NCBI GenBank assembly: GCA_963576725.1
Contig: OY755237.1
Span: 62,721,423-62,785,422 of the forward strand
Source of the DNA: Azorinus chamasolen
Taxonomy: Eukaryota > Mollusca > Bivalvia > Cardiida > Solecurtidae
Direction of reading: 5' to 3'
DNA length: 64,000 bases
Numbering within the stretch: the stretch's first letter is position 1; every line of letters starts with the position of its first letter. Below the pieces are notes generated by a model. The model searched no databases. It saw only the letters and a program-made list of their open reading frames with translations, and had not been told where the DNA came from. Of the stretch, positions 1 to 10,060 are shown in pieces. The position numbers were made by a program, and so were the translations under genes.

Positions 1-291
1 ACAATGTTTTGGTGCTGGAGCCGGAATGTTTTGTTTTACCGTTATATAAATCGCAACATCACCACCATCCACAGTTTTCCTATCCGGAACAAGATTGTCC
101 TGTTCGGTATTACAATATGAAATATTTTTAGCAACACGAAGCAATGCCTCTGATTCGTAGCAACTATTTAAAACTTGCAATTTCGGCAGATGTACTTTAA
201 TATGTGCACCTCTGTAATAGTGTGTATCGCGACTGAAGCAGAGGTCAACTTTACCGACTTCCAACTTCACATAATTCCAATCGGCCCAGGA
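1..291 (-). CDS. Candidate partial exon of an unidentified protein gene (runs off the left edge)
   Basis: On the minus strand one frame is open from about position 291 to position 1, roughly 97 codons, with mixed, non-repetitive, protein-like composition (segments read ADWNYVKLEVGKVDL, CFSRDTHYY, VHLPKLQVLNSCYESEALL and DGGDVAIYITVKQNIPAP). The frame has no in-window Met start. It is closed upstream by TAG at 292-294, and this TAG could instead be the AG of a 3' splice acceptor, which would make this an internal or terminal exon entered at 291. The pyrimidine tract expected before an acceptor is not evident, so a decayed pseudogene is the main alternative. I do not recognise the family. Its composition differs from the low-complexity frames elsewhere in the window. 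If it is real, the gene is transcribed leftwards and much of the window would lie upstream of this exon or in an intron. Confidence 0.4.
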
Positions 292-439
292 CTAACTCGC
301 CCCTGTCCATGTTCCATTTATACCAATCGTTTCAAAACTTCACATTTCTTACTTTTTCCCAAACTCCTCACAGTCCCTTGTCACTACGTGTGGTCGTCAC
401 TGCCACCACAAGTTTTTCCACTGGAATTTAGCTAAAATT

Positions 440-885
440 TGGGGGGTTTTTTGTTTGTTTTTTTGAATGTTGATTTCAGCAGTTTTCGATTTTGTTTCAT
501 ATCTCAGCACCGGTAGCGCCAATAAAGTAGAAAAAATAATCAGATTTCCTAAAAAAGAATGTCGGTAAATTTTTACACGATTATTTATAATAGACCACCG
601 GTGGAGATTTTTATCAGGCCACCGGTTGTAAAATTTGTCAAACGTAATTCGGGACGCTGTACATGAATATGATTCTCAAAGTTACCCAAATCCCGAACAG
701 ATTAAATGTTTTAAATATGTTCTTGCGAGACGGGATGTACTAGTAAATTTATCGGTTGGCCACTGTACGAGTTTGCAGCCGACATAGCGTCTGCCATAGT
801 TTGATCACATGGTGTACACCATGGTCAGGTGAATGTTGGGGTGGCAGGGATCGCTTCAGCGTAGCGATTAGGGGAGATAAATGCG
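440..885. other. Unassigned non-coding sequence
   Basis: AT-rich sequence with T-runs near 450. I see no long frame, palindrome or tandem repeat here. A short paired motif around 594-625 (ACCACCGGTGG and CCACCGGT) is the only local structure. Confidence 0.4.
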
Positions 886-889
886 TTGC

Positions 890-2290
890 AGGTTGATTTT
901 TCCCGTTTCTCTATTAAATGCTACTTTCCAGATTATTGATACAAAGAGGTAGATTTGAAATATAGCCTATGAGGCAATGGGTTTAAACAATAAACACCAT
1001 GTAAACAGTAAACTCGTTGGACTTTCATACCAGTTTCTGATAAACACAAGTTGAAAGTCAAACAAAAAAATCCACAAGATTTTCCTTGATATCAAACTGC
1101 AATTAATGCCCACTTCTACTTACCGGCTGCCAATTTGCCTATATTATGATCATTCATTTCAGGTTTTACTGTATATCTTTCATTTTACCATGTATATCAT
1201 GTACACATGTACATATCTCTCATTCTATTGTATGATATAATTAAACCAAGGCAACTTATTATTATGTGACCTTACTTCCAAAATAACCTCCACCTATGTA
1301 GGAGACACGTTTTGATATATTTGTGCTAAATACAGTAATTGCTCTTAAGAGGCAAATGCTTCATTTATAACAATGGTTTCAAATTTACACACTTCTTACT
1401 TTTCCCATTCCTCTAGTAAATGCTCCGTTTCAGTTTATTGATGCAAAGTGGTAGATCTTTAAATTTAACATATGATGTAATGGATTAAAACATCAAATCA
1501 TTTGCCTTTCATACTGGTTGGTGCTAAACGTATGTTTAATGCAGACCAAAACACCAGCAATATTTCCTGCATTTCAACCTGCATTTAATGCCTACTTCTA
1601 GTACGTACCAGCTGTTACTTTTCCTTGTGTTATAATCACTCAATACAAATTTTACTGTATAGCTTTTATCTCACTATGTCTACATTATGTACACTTGTAA
1701 ATATTTTTATATTATTTTATACCAGAATTAAACGAGACAATTGATCATTATGTGACCTACGTCATCTTACTTCAAATATCACCTCGCACCGATGTAAGAG
1801 TCACTTTTCTAATCAATTGTGATAAATAGAACATTTGTCCAAAAGAAGCAAACATTAAAATGCCCCATATATCACAATGGTTTTAAATATACACACTTCT
1901 TATCTTTCCAAATCTCTGGCAAATGCTCCTTTTTCAGTTTCTTGGTGCAAAGAGATAGAATTTAAAAGTAGCTAATTAGGTAATGAGAGGAAACACCATG
2001 CAAGCAGTCAAACCATTTGCCTTTCATGCCAGTTGGTGATAAACGCATGTTGAAAGACATACCGAAACTTCCACAAGATTTTCTTCATTTCAACCTGCAT
2101 TTAATGCCCACTTTTATTTACTTACCAGCTGTCAATTTTACTTAAAATGTGATCACTCAGTAAAAGTTTTACTTTATAGCTTTTATTTCACTGTCTACAT
2201 CATGCACACATGTAAATATCTCTTATGTTATTGTACGACAGATTTAAACTGAGACAAGTTATTATTATGTGACCTTACTTTAGGAATACC
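890..2290. repeat. Three degenerate tandem copies of a ~0.5 kb unit
   Basis: The same order of landmarks recurs three times: a block like the right half of MITE family B (TCTAGTAAATGCTCC, then a GATTTATTCAAAGAGGTTGG-like stretch and TATGAGGCAATGGGTT), then CAAACCATTTGCCTTTCATAC, ATTTAATGCCCACTTCTA, ACCAGCTG and TATTATTATGTGACC. The landmark AATGCC falls near 1105, 1587 and 2103, so the unit is about 482-516 bp. Copies are diverged by many substitutions and small indels, so the array is old. It may have grown from a composite element that held a family B MITE. Confidence 0.6.
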
Positions 2291-3040
2291 CAGTATTGCC
2301 ATACTGCGATTGTGTGAGTGATCATATGTATCGAAAGATACAACGTATGAAGTTTTAAGGTTATTGCACTTTCTTACATTAAAAAAATCACCCTCTATAA
2401 ATCGGACAGATACTTAACAGTAAGTTACACTTTCAAAACATGTGACTGCTTAATGCCAAACTAACCATGCAGGAACTCCTTAAATAAGCTATCCTGCATT
2501 CAGCACTGCAGTCACTCCCTAAAATAATGATCATGTTCTGTTTCCTTTACACATATTTCATTGTACATAAACGTTATATCACTCATAATTCACATGAAGT
2601 TTCTGAGAACATAATGATAGTTTGCCAAAGATTAACTTGTCTCCATTTAGTTCCGTCTTAAATTGCAACACCATGTTTGAAGATATTCAGTAATACTAAC
2701 TAGTCATCAGTTACAATATGTGTGTATTTCCTTGTTATAAAAACCAAGTCAATTATTCACATTTGCCTTACAGTTGAACATATTTCAAAAACATTATCAT
2801 TTTCTCAACACAATTGCCTTTAGAACCCTTTTAACTGTTTGATTGTTACAATCATTTCAGAAAATGAAACATAGCTGCAATATAGATCCTGCTTTTACAG
2901 CTTTATATTGTACTTATTTACTAACATTGTGACATTTGTTTCAGACCCACCCCTGCCTTTATGTTCTACTCTATTATCAGTTTATTCAATTCAGCGATCA
3001 CAACAAAACACTTGAGTTTGTCTTTTCAAACCATTCCTCC
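2290..3040. other. Unassigned AT-rich sequence
   Basis: No reading frame, palindrome or tandem array stands out between the 0.5 kb tandem repeat and the 47-bp minisatellite. Confidence 0.4.
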
Positions 3041-3043
3041 ATA

Positions 3044-3316
3044 CCTGCAATGTCATAATAGCAACAGACTTGACACACGACTATAGAATCCCTGCAATGT
3101 CATAATAGCAACAGACATGACACACAACTATAGAATCCCTGCAATGTCATAATAGCAACAGACTTGACACACGACTATAGAATCCCTGCAATGTCATAAT
3201 AGCAACAGACTTGACACACGACTATAGAATCCCTGCAATGTCATAATAGCAACAGACTTGACACACGAGTATAGAATCCCTGCAATGTCATAATACCAAC
3301 AGACTTGACACACGAC
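3044..3316. repeat. 47-bp minisatellite, about 5.8 copies
   Basis: The unit begins CCTGCAATGTCATAATAGC and continues with AACAGACTTGACACACGAC and TATAGAATC. Unit starts fall at 3044, 3091, 3138, 3185, 3232 and 3279, a strict 47-bp period. Only a few substitutions separate copies (for example ACATGA for ACTTGA in the second unit, CGAGTA for CGACTA in the fifth), so the array is young. It encodes nothing obvious. Confidence 0.93.
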
Positions 3317-3899
3317 ATTTACTTCAGCTTAATTTGCATTTACAAATCTTATTTCAAGGTTTACTAGCATTTCACTCCGCAATACTTACTTTGACATTTA
3401 TGAGCCATACATGATGTCAAAACTTTTGCAATTATGCCATTAGATGTGTCCAAAATTCCCAACTTCAAACAGACCATTTGCATTTTGAAAATATCAACAA
3501 AAGACAGTTATATCCATATTAAATTCATACAGGTGACAGTTTATAACTCTATTACAAAATCTTCCCAGCATTTCTTTTGGCCACGCTCTCTGTTGCTGCC
3601 TCTGCAGCAACTTTTGTACTTGTTTGATTTATATATGTTAGTAGGTTAGATACCTGTGAAGTATTGTACGCTCGTAGGAAGTTACAGTCCAATATATAAG
3701 TGGTTTGTTGAGCATCTACCAGCACAGCTTTAACAAAAATATGTGCGAATACAGTAGCCCTCCTTTATTCGCCTAATAGTCGAGCCGCTGATGAACATAA
3801 ACAGACAACCTTGCCAGATCAAGGGGAAACATTATTTTAAATGTTTATAAAAGTGAATTAACGTAGAGTAAAGTCTCGCTAAGGCTACCATATACTTTA

Positions 3900-4151
3900 T
3901 TAACCCTTCCCTAAAAATAAATGTGTTGTCACGCATTTGCAAACAGATATATCCTGATCAGACGCCTCCTATAGGATCAGGGTTTCTGATCAGGGTTTCT
4001 CTGTTTGCTAATGGAAATTCGAAGATCTGTTTCGTTACTTTCTTACATAACTACACTGTTCTATTTTCCATATTTCATTGTAACTAGTTTGTCCATGAAT
4101 ATTCAGGAGGTATTGGAATTTAGAATAAACACAGAACAGGCAAAGGGTTAA
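3900..4151. mobile_element. MITE family C, TTAA-flanked, 252 bp
   Basis: TTAA (3900-3903) followed by CCCTTCCCT, and ending CAAAGGG before TTAA (4148-4151). The interior holds GCAAACAGATATATCCTGATCAGACG, a decayed central hairpin, and the family C body with CATTGTAACTA and GTCCATGAATATTCAGGAGG. Terminal CCC/GGG next to TTAA is typical of piggyBac-type targets. No transposase is present, so this is a non-autonomous copy. Confidence 0.75.
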
Positions 4152-4159
4152 CATAGATG

Positions 4160-4325
4160 TCTGTAGGTACAGTTGGTTGCTCAATGCAGTGTTAAAGTAA
4201 TGCAATAAGCTCCTATATAGCAGATTTCTGATTACTTTTTGTTCTGTATTTAGACCTTACCTGTTTTAGAAACCCAACATTATACTTCCTTTGAATGGTA
4301 GTATTAGCGAGATTTTATTGTTAGT
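4160..4325. mobile_element. Relic of TA-flanked MITE family E
   Basis: The segment holds CTCAATGCAGTG, then AATAAGCTCCTATATAG and TTTGTTCTGTATTTAGACC, in the order seen in family E, and ends near GCGAGATTTTATTGTTA. The arms are heavily mutated, so limits are approximate. Confidence 0.45.
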
Positions 4326-4454
4326 ACTTGCTACCGTCCTTCATTCACCACTTGTTATGTGCTACTTTAGTATGTTACTCATAGCCCTTACCTCTACCTA
4401 TTTGTAAATGGTCATATCGGTTCTTGCACGGTACATGTGGTGCCAGGGATGTTG

Positions 4455-4630
4455 TGTAAAAGGTGCGGCGTCTGATCAGGGGCGTCAAAGGTGTGGCGTC
4501 AAGTGTATGTTGCCAGATGTGCAACGTCAGCGGCGTGGCGTCAAATGTGTGACGTAAAATGTGTGACGTCAGAGATGTGGAGTCAAAGATGCGAACTTAG
4601 AGATGCGGTGTCAGATATGCGATGTAAATC
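4455..4630. repeat. Degenerate short repeats built on GTGTGACGTCA
   Basis: About ten near-copies of a 12-18 bp motif (variants GGTGTGGCGTCAA, ATGTGTGACGTAA, ATGTGTGACGTCA, GATGTGGAGTCAA, GATGCGGTGTCA) follow one another. One copy contains the perfect palindrome TGACGTCA (4564-4571), the consensus of a CRE site; whether this matters functionally is unknown. An apparent 105-codon plus-strand frame over it is repeat-driven. Confidence 0.6.
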
Positions 4631-4865
4631 GCGTGCGTCTGGTCCGATATTACACTATTTGTCAAGCTTAGCACGTTTGTACTTGTCTGTATTTTACATT
4701 TTTATTGATAAATATTCTATGGATGAATTACAATATCAATATGCAAATCGTTTCTTTTTAATTAGCACCAAAGTACGAGAAAGTAGTGATTTAGTTGAGT
4801 CACTTTAAATTACTACATATTTTATGTTTTTATTTCAAATATCAATTGATAAATCGATTCGTTCA

Positions 4866-5043
4866 GAGTCCATGCTTATAAAGCTTTTAGTTGAGTCTGA
4901 GTTTCGTTCTCAGGCTTTTGATTGGTCAGATTTGAGTTCTCAAGCTTTTGATTGGTCAGATTTGAGCCAGAGGCTCAAATCTGACCAATCAAAAGCTTGA
5001 GAACGTACTCAGACTCAACTAAAAGTTTTATAAGCATGGACCC
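4866..5043. mobile_element. 178-bp near-perfect palindromic element
   Basis: Starts GAGTCCATGCTTATAAAGC and ends GCTTTATAAGCATGGACCC-like (TTTTATAAGCATGGACCC). The arms share TTAGTTGAGTCTGAG and GATTGGTCAGATTTGAG. The left arm has an extra tandem block (TTGATTGGTCAGATTTGAG twice) that the right arm lacks. A copy of the same length at 33326-33503 is its reverse complement, extra block included. No target duplication is clear. Confidence 0.85.
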
Positions 5044-5049
5044 TGATCA

Positions 5050-5480
5050 GTATAACGGAAAATGCACTGCATAGATAAACAACAAGAAGCAATACGTTCA
5101 CGTATAACACAATTACGCCCACGCAATCGCTCGAAGAAAACTATTTCGTTAGATAAAAGAGTATACACACTACATAAATCTACTTGATTATCTTTCACCA
5201 GTTGATGGATGATACATGATAAATAAAGCCAAAAACAGAAGGAGATCAGTAATAAACTGTGTGAATGTGATAGAATGTTAAAGTGCTAGACGTATTATGG
5301 ATATCTATTGGATCCCAGTATCAGATTTATCCAATAATAGTAGATTAGTTGAAAATGAGTAACGTGTATCGTTTGTTTGGGAAATAATAAAAGCATCCCA
5401 TAACGGATAGAGTAAACCTTTGCAAGATGAATAATCAAGTCAGAACCAATGACATCATACATATTACCTCGTTACCACAT
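5050..5480. other. Unassigned sequence
   Basis: I see no coding frame or structured repeat in this stretch. Relics of MITE family B begin after it. Confidence 0.35.
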
Positions 5481-5484
5481 AGAC

Positions 5485-5650
5485 TATTTTTAGACCCAAC
5501 CTCTTTGAATTAATCTACCGAAAATGAGCGTTAACTATAGAAAATGAGAATTTTACAATTGCGTACTTTTGAAGCCACTGTGATAAATAGAGCATTTGCC
5601 CCTATGGAGCAAATACTCTATTTATCATAATGGTTTCAAAAAGGCGTCAG
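5485..5650. mobile_element. Relic of MITE family B
   Basis: Contains CGAAAATGAGCGTTAACTA and the central hairpin GATAAATAGAGCATTTGCC / GCAAATACTCTATTTATCA, both typical of family B. The right end (GTCAGTAGGAGAGAA) is decayed. Confidence 0.6.
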
Positions 5651-6018
5651 TAGGAGAGAAACGGTTATTTAAATGAATATTTAGATCAGATGAATTAATA
5701 AGATGAATATGAATACATGTGTATTAGATGAATATTTATTATTGCATATGAACACGAAACTTTTTTTCAATGGCAAACATTACAAATACGACTACTCAAT
5801 CAAGCATTTAAGATGCTATTGGGCGAGTGACGGGGTCTAATCAAAGATCCAAACTGCTTGACAAGCTGCTTCGGTATCTAAAAACAACAGATGAATTCCT
5901 TTCTCTCTGAATTTTAGACGAGTATTTGACCCTGAATGTACGCTCGTGAACCCTTTATCTGCTTTTAGCAAAGCTAAGGTGTGGATCGAGATCAGATGCC
6001 GATTTATACGAGGTCTCA

Positions 6019-6226
6019 GTTCCCTGTTCTATGTTTATTTCAAATTTCAATACCTACTGAATATTCATGAACAAAAAAGTTATAATGAAATCTGGAATGT
6101 GGCACAATGTAGCCATTTTGGAAAGTAAAGACATAAATTCCATTAGCAAACAGAGCAGACCCTGATCAGACGGCTCCTATAGGAGCCGTCTGATCTGGTT
6201 CTGCTCTGTTTGAGGGAAAGGGTTAA
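6019..6226. mobile_element. MITE family C with intact central hairpin
   Basis: The body reads TTCCCTGTTCTATGTTTATT, then ATACCTACTGAATATTCATG. The hairpin GACGGCTCCTATAGGAGCCGTC sits between AAACAGAGCAGACCCTGATCA and TGATCTGGTTCTGCTCTGTTT. The right end is GGGAAAGGG followed by TTAA (6223-6226). The left TTAA is lost; a decayed start may reach back to 5949. Confidence 0.75.
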
Positions 6227-6476
6227 TCAGATTCCCGTGTTTGACTCGATTACTACTTTGCGTTGAAGGAGATATATAATTCTTAATAATAGTATTGTCT
6301 TTCTGTATTCCAACGATTATGCTATTGATGTGCTTTCTTCATGGTGTTTGTATTGCGTATTTAATATATATGCTATTCCAAAATCGATGCATCTTGCATG
6401 CAAGAGAAACGTCAAGAGAGACAGGAGTAGATGAGCTAAACGAGTCACGTGGAAATAATGCCGTCATATACCCTAA

Positions 6477-6697
6477 TTAAGTTTACATTTAGCCTGCTTT
6501 TGGCGGATGAGTGAATACCTATGTAAACAGATTGGATCCAGATGAGACGCCGAGTAACCCGGCGTCTCATCAGGATCTAAGCTGTTAGACATGTGGAGAT
6601 TGCAATTTAGTAGACGAATTGATTATAGCATGAATCTCGATAATGTAGTAGGTGAAAAATTCTGTAAAAATAATTTGCTCAGCAGGCTAAAGGTTAA
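6477..6697. mobile_element. MITE family F, TTAA-flanked
   Basis: TTAA at both ends (6477-6480 and 6694-6697). The hairpin is GAGACGCCGAGTAACCCGGCGTCTC, with GGATCCAGATGAGAC on the left and CTCATCAGGATC on the right. The right end AGCAGGCTAAAGG is the inverse of the left end found in the copy at 35036. Confidence 0.75.
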
Positions 6698-6774
6698 GTA
6701 CCTACAGTATTTGTTAATATGTCAGTATATTCATAACTATGGTGCCAAATTGTATTATTCAGCTTTACAAACTG

Positions 6775-7375
6775 ACGGAGAAAGGATATTTGGTGTCCGA
6801 ATACTGACAATAATGTACCATACAAACAGGAGAGAGCAGAGATTGGGTGTCGGAATACTTAGGATAATGTAAGATACAAACAGGAAAGAGCGAGTATTGG
6901 ATGTCCGAATACTGACAGTAATGTAGGGTACAAACAGGCGTAAAATACTTGGGGTGATGTAAGATATAAATAGGAGAGAGCGGGGAGTGGGTGTCCGAAT
7001 ACTTAGAGTAATGTAAGATACAAATAGGAGAGAACGGGGAGTGTGTGTCCGAATACTTAGAGTAATGTAAGATACAAATAGGAGAGAGCGGGGAGTGGAT
7101 GTCCGAATACTGACAGTAATGTAAGACACAAACAGCACAGAGCGGAGATTAGATGCCCGAATACTGACAGTAATGTAGGATGCAAATAGGCGTAAAATAC
7201 TTAGGGTAATGTAAGATACAAACTGGAGAAACAGAGTCCACCACTTAGGGTAATACAAGATACAAATATGAGAGAGAGGAGATTGGGTGTCCGAATACTC
7301 ATAGTAATGTAGGATACAAACAGGCAGAAAGCCGAATACTTAGGGTAATGTAAGATACAAACAGGAGAAACAGAG
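6775..7375. repeat. 54-bp minisatellite, about ten degenerate copies
   Basis: The unit contains GGTGTCCGAATACTTAG, then AGTAATGTAAGATACAAACA and GGAGAGAGCGGG. The GTGTCC landmark falls near 6792, 6846, 6900, 6990, 7044, 7098 and 7152, with shortened units breaking the 54-bp phase. Because 54 is a multiple of 3, the minus strand shows a 167-codon frame with an 18-residue period (SYITLSIRTPTPR-like). I take that frame as a consequence of the repeat, not a gene. Confidence 0.88.
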
Positions 7376-7470
7376 TCGACCAAAATGATACGACTCCTGC
7401 AGGAGTGGTGTAATCAGGGTATGCTCTGTTTGCATATGGGCATTCATAAATTTTTAAAACCTGTTTTGTA
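7376..7470. mobile_element. Half of a MITE hairpin adjoining the 54-bp array
   Basis: GAGTCGACCAAAATGATACGACTCCTGCAGGAG is followed by TAATCAGGGTATGCTCTGTTT. This matches the centre and right arm of the family C hairpin, so the 54-bp array directly abuts, and may lie inside, a MITE. Confidence 0.5.
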
Positions 7471-7541
7471 TATAAAATGTATCTATGTGAAGCGCTTTTG
7501 AACGCACATATCCTGTGTGAAAAGAGCGCTATATAAATGTG

Positions 7542-7572
7542 GTATAATAATAATAATAATAATAATAATAAC
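7542..7572. repeat. (ATA)n microsatellite
   Basis: About ten uninterrupted ATA/AAT trinucleotides. Confidence 0.95.
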
Positions 7573-7679
7573 ATGATAGGTGTTGAAATTGATTAGACGT
7601 GGCGGTTGAGCCATTTTAAAGTGGTGTACAATTATATGTTTGAAACTAAGAAATTTGATCCTATATCTGCACAATTAAA

Positions 7680-8032
7680 GATGTGTTTACGTGTGCATGT
7701 ATACCCACTGTGTATCCCTGAAATGTCCCTGTTTCTGCATAAGGATGTCAAAACATTGCAGTTGAGTATTAAAAATTGTTCGATAAAAATTAGAAAGTTT
7801 GGGTCATTTGTCTTCACTAGGAAAAAGCGTACGAGCTTGTTTTTACGTGTGCATGTATTACCGCTGTGTATCCATGAAATGTTTGATCTCCTGGAAAGCC
7901 ACCATAGGTGTTCCCTGTTTCTGCATAAGGATGTAAAAACATTGCAGTTAAGTACGAAGAATTGTTCGATAAAAACTAGAAAGTTTGGCTCATTTGTCTT
8001 CACTAGGAAAGAGCGTACGAGCTTGTTAACAA
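7680..8032. repeat. Direct duplication, period ~156 bp
   Basis: Two consecutive blocks share ACGTGTGCATGTAT, CTGTTTCTGCATAAGGATGT, AAAACATTGCAGTT, ATTGTTCGATAAAAA and AAGTTTGG-TCATTTGTC. The first copy starts near 7690 and the second near 7847. The second holds about 30 extra bases. The 156-bp period is divisible by 3, so both strands show repeated frames (144 codons plus, 123 codons minus). I recognise no protein family in either and favour non-coding repeat. Confidence 0.8.
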
Positions 8033-8090
8033 TACAGTAACCTTTCCGTAATGCGACAATTTAATTGATAAGATAGACGCCATTACAATC

Positions 8091-8317
8091 AGATAGTTGC
8101 TTATCCTTTAGCTTGCTGAACAAATTATTTTTACAGAAATTTTCACCTACTACATTTTGAAAATTCAAGCTATAATCACTTTGTCTACCAAAATGCAATA
8201 AGGGTGTCAAACAGTTTGAATCCTGATGAGACGCTGAATTACTCGGCGTCTCATCTGGATCCAAACTGTTTGTATAAGTTTTCACTCATCCGACCCCAAT
8301 TGCAGGCTAAAGGTTAA
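8091..8317. mobile_element. MITE family F
   Basis: The left end CCTTTAGCTTGCTGAAC is somewhat decayed. The hairpin is GAGACGCTGAATTACTCGGCGTCTC between GAATCCTGATGAG and CTCATCTGGATCC. The right end GCAGGCTAAAGG is followed by TTAA (8314-8317). Confidence 0.75.
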
Positions 8318-8324
8318 TGCAGGA

Positions 8325-8346
8325 CGAGTGAGTGAGTGAGTGAGTT
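8325..8346. repeat. (GAGT)n microsatellite
   Basis: Five or six tandem GAGT units. Confidence 0.85.
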
Positions 8347-8717
8347 GGGTTTTACGGTAATGCAGGACGAAAGTGATTTTAATTCAGGACGAAATTCAGC
8401 TCCTATAGAAACTTTCTCCTATACTTTCGTTATGTATTATGCTCTCACTTGCCTTAATGATCTAGAATTATACCTTAGTTATAATGGTAGCGTTAGAGGG
8501 GGTTTTGTTGTATTTCAAACCAATAATTAGTTATTTTAGTCAGTTAGATACTACAAGGATACACCTTTGTTAAGATCCGCTCTTCTTTCCTGGTTACCAC
8601 AAAATAAGACAAAAGTTGTTTCTATAATTGCATCATCAATCAAGGTCGAATTGTCACTCCCCCGATACATTGAACTAAAACGTGTTATTTGTTACGTAAT
8701 TGAAGTGGCGTCATCGT

Positions 8718-8840
8718 GTTAACCCCTTCTGTGCGGGAAACGAATCACTTATGGCTTTTGTAAATAGTGTAGACCCAGATTGGAGGGCTCACAGAAGACC
8801 CCTCTCACCAGGGTTTGTACTTTTAGTCATGTTACACTTT
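8718..8840. mobile_element. Truncated MITE family D
   Basis: Begins TTAACCCCTTCTGTGCGGG, with GTAAATAGTGTAGACCCAGAT and a decayed hairpin, and ends GTCATGTTACACTTT where a SINE-like sequence begins. These are the family D hairpin flank (TGTAACATGACAAACAGTGC-like) in reverse. Confidence 0.6.
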
Positions 8841-8915
8841 ACAATATCACGAGTTCCGGGTTCGACCCCCGCCGGACCAAATCCTTCAGACGAGACCTTA
8901 TAAACCGAGGTCCTT
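8841..8915 (+). mobile_element. SINE fragment with tRNA-type B box
   Basis: Contains GGGTTCGACCCCCGCC, a good RNA polymerase III B box (GGTTCGANNCC), then ACGAGACCTTATAAACCGAG, which is shared with 37808-37825. The A box end is replaced by the truncated family D element. It is probably a bivalve tRNA-derived SINE; the subfamily is not determined. Confidence 0.55.
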
Positions 8916-8967
8916 CATTAAGTAACCACCAGTCTTTATGCTTGACGCATGCTTATCAAGAGGTACA

Positions 8968-9179
8968 TGTATACACTGAAACCTTTCATAAGTGGCCATC
9001 AATAAGAGGTCTAATTATATGTATGTAAAGCAGGTGGTCGCTTAATGCAGGTCAAAAGTAATGTAGAAAGCTCCTATAAGAGCTTTCTGCATTACTTTTG
9101 CCGTGCATTAAACAACCACATGTTTTAAGACTCATGTGTTCAATAAGTGAATGACCGCTTAAGACAGATTCTACTTTAC
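8968..9179. mobile_element. TA-flanked MITE family E (older copy)
   Basis: Ends read CACTGAAACCTTTCATAAG and GACAGATTCTACTTTAC. The central hairpin includes GCTTAATGCAGG, then GAAAGCTCCTATAAGAGCTTTC and GTGCATTAAACAACCAC. The terminal CAGTAAAACC is mutated. Confidence 0.65.
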
Positions 9180-9239
9180 CACAGTTTTGCGGTCGCTTTA
9201 GAAGGACCTTAATGCCTCTATGACGTTATATTTTTCTTG

Positions 9240-9447
9240 TTAACCCTTTACCTGTGTTATGTTTATTCCAAATTTCAATACCTACTGAATATTTATGGGG
9301 AAAAGTGTTATGATGAAATATGGAAGGTAGAACATTGTAGCCAATTTAGAAAGTAACGAAATTCCATTAGCAAACAGAGCAAACACTGATCTGGTCTGGA
9401 TCGGTCCTGTTTGCAAATGCGCAGAAACAAGTTTATATGAAGGAAAG
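9240..9447. mobile_element. MITE family C, hairpin centre deleted
   Basis: TTAACCCTTTACCTG at 9240, then the family body (CCTACTGAATATTTATGG, GTAGCCAATTTAGAAAGTAAC). The hairpin is collapsed to AAACAGAGCAAACACTGATCT and GGATCGGTCCTGTTTGC, so the inner palindrome is lost. The right end TATGAAGGAAAG lacks GGGTTAA. Confidence 0.65.
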
Positions 9448-9900
9448 CGCCATTGTCCTGCGTCAATGTCATTATATATTTCCTATTAATATTTCACAGT
9501 TTTCAAAATAGCTACAATGTATTAGACCTTTAAACAAAAGTTTCAGAGGGGATATTTTATGAACTTTCCTTGAAACACTCAAATTAAGTTTCATAATTAG
9601 GCATGTTTATACGAAACAAATTAACGAGGCGGAAAAAATGAATGCGTGCTGGAAATTCATTCGGAAGTTTAGAGGATAATAGACATTATTCGCAGATTAA
9701 ATAGGATTGGTCGTGGTAATTAGGTTTAATGGCACAGGGGAGATATTACATTCAGGAAATCATTCGTCACAAAATCTATTAAATGAGTTCAGTCATCAGG
9801 TTTGTATTAATAGACAATGCATTCACGACTTTATGATATGAGTATACAGGGCGAATGCATAAATAAATCATTAACCATTACCCGGTTGAGAAAAAACGAT
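9448..9900. other. Unassigned AT-rich sequence
   Basis: No frame or repeat recognised here. Confidence 0.35.
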
Positions 9901-9939
9901 GACTGCTCAAAGTTGGATCTGGAGCATTTTTGACTACTG

Positions 9940-10060
9940 CCCATTCGATCAAGGTTTTGAGAAACTATTTACCGAGTATCAAACATCTTAGATCGTGTTG
10001 AGACGCTGAGTTACTCGAGGTCTCATCAGGCCCCAGTCTTTTTAACAAATGCGGGCCATG
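9940..10060. mobile_element. Decayed F-like hairpin relic (group G)
   Basis: GAGACGCTGAGTTACTCGAG followed by GTCTCATCAGG matches the F-type core (GAGACGCCGAGT). The flanks ACTACTGCCCATTC and AATGCGGGCCATG differ from family F ends. Related relics lie at 16820-16870, 17175-17290, 30165-30215, 36130-36210, 38045-38080 and 62425-62470. Confidence 0.5.

Noticed and set aside
3044..3316. Possible CRISPR array
   Set aside because: The whole 47-bp unit repeats without variable spacers, and the setting is eukaryotic.
6755..7258. 167-codon minus-strand frame with an 18-residue repeat
   Set aside because: It is the 54-bp minisatellite translated; the repeat is divisible by 3, and the copies drift like non-coding DNA.
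7606..8040. 144-codon frame with internal repeat
   Set aside because: It comes from the 156-bp duplication; the opposite strand is also open over 123 codons and neither translation has a known motif.
8862..8880. True tRNA gene at the B box
   Set aside because: No matching acceptor stem or A box upstream; the flank is a truncated MITE, so it is a SINE fragment.
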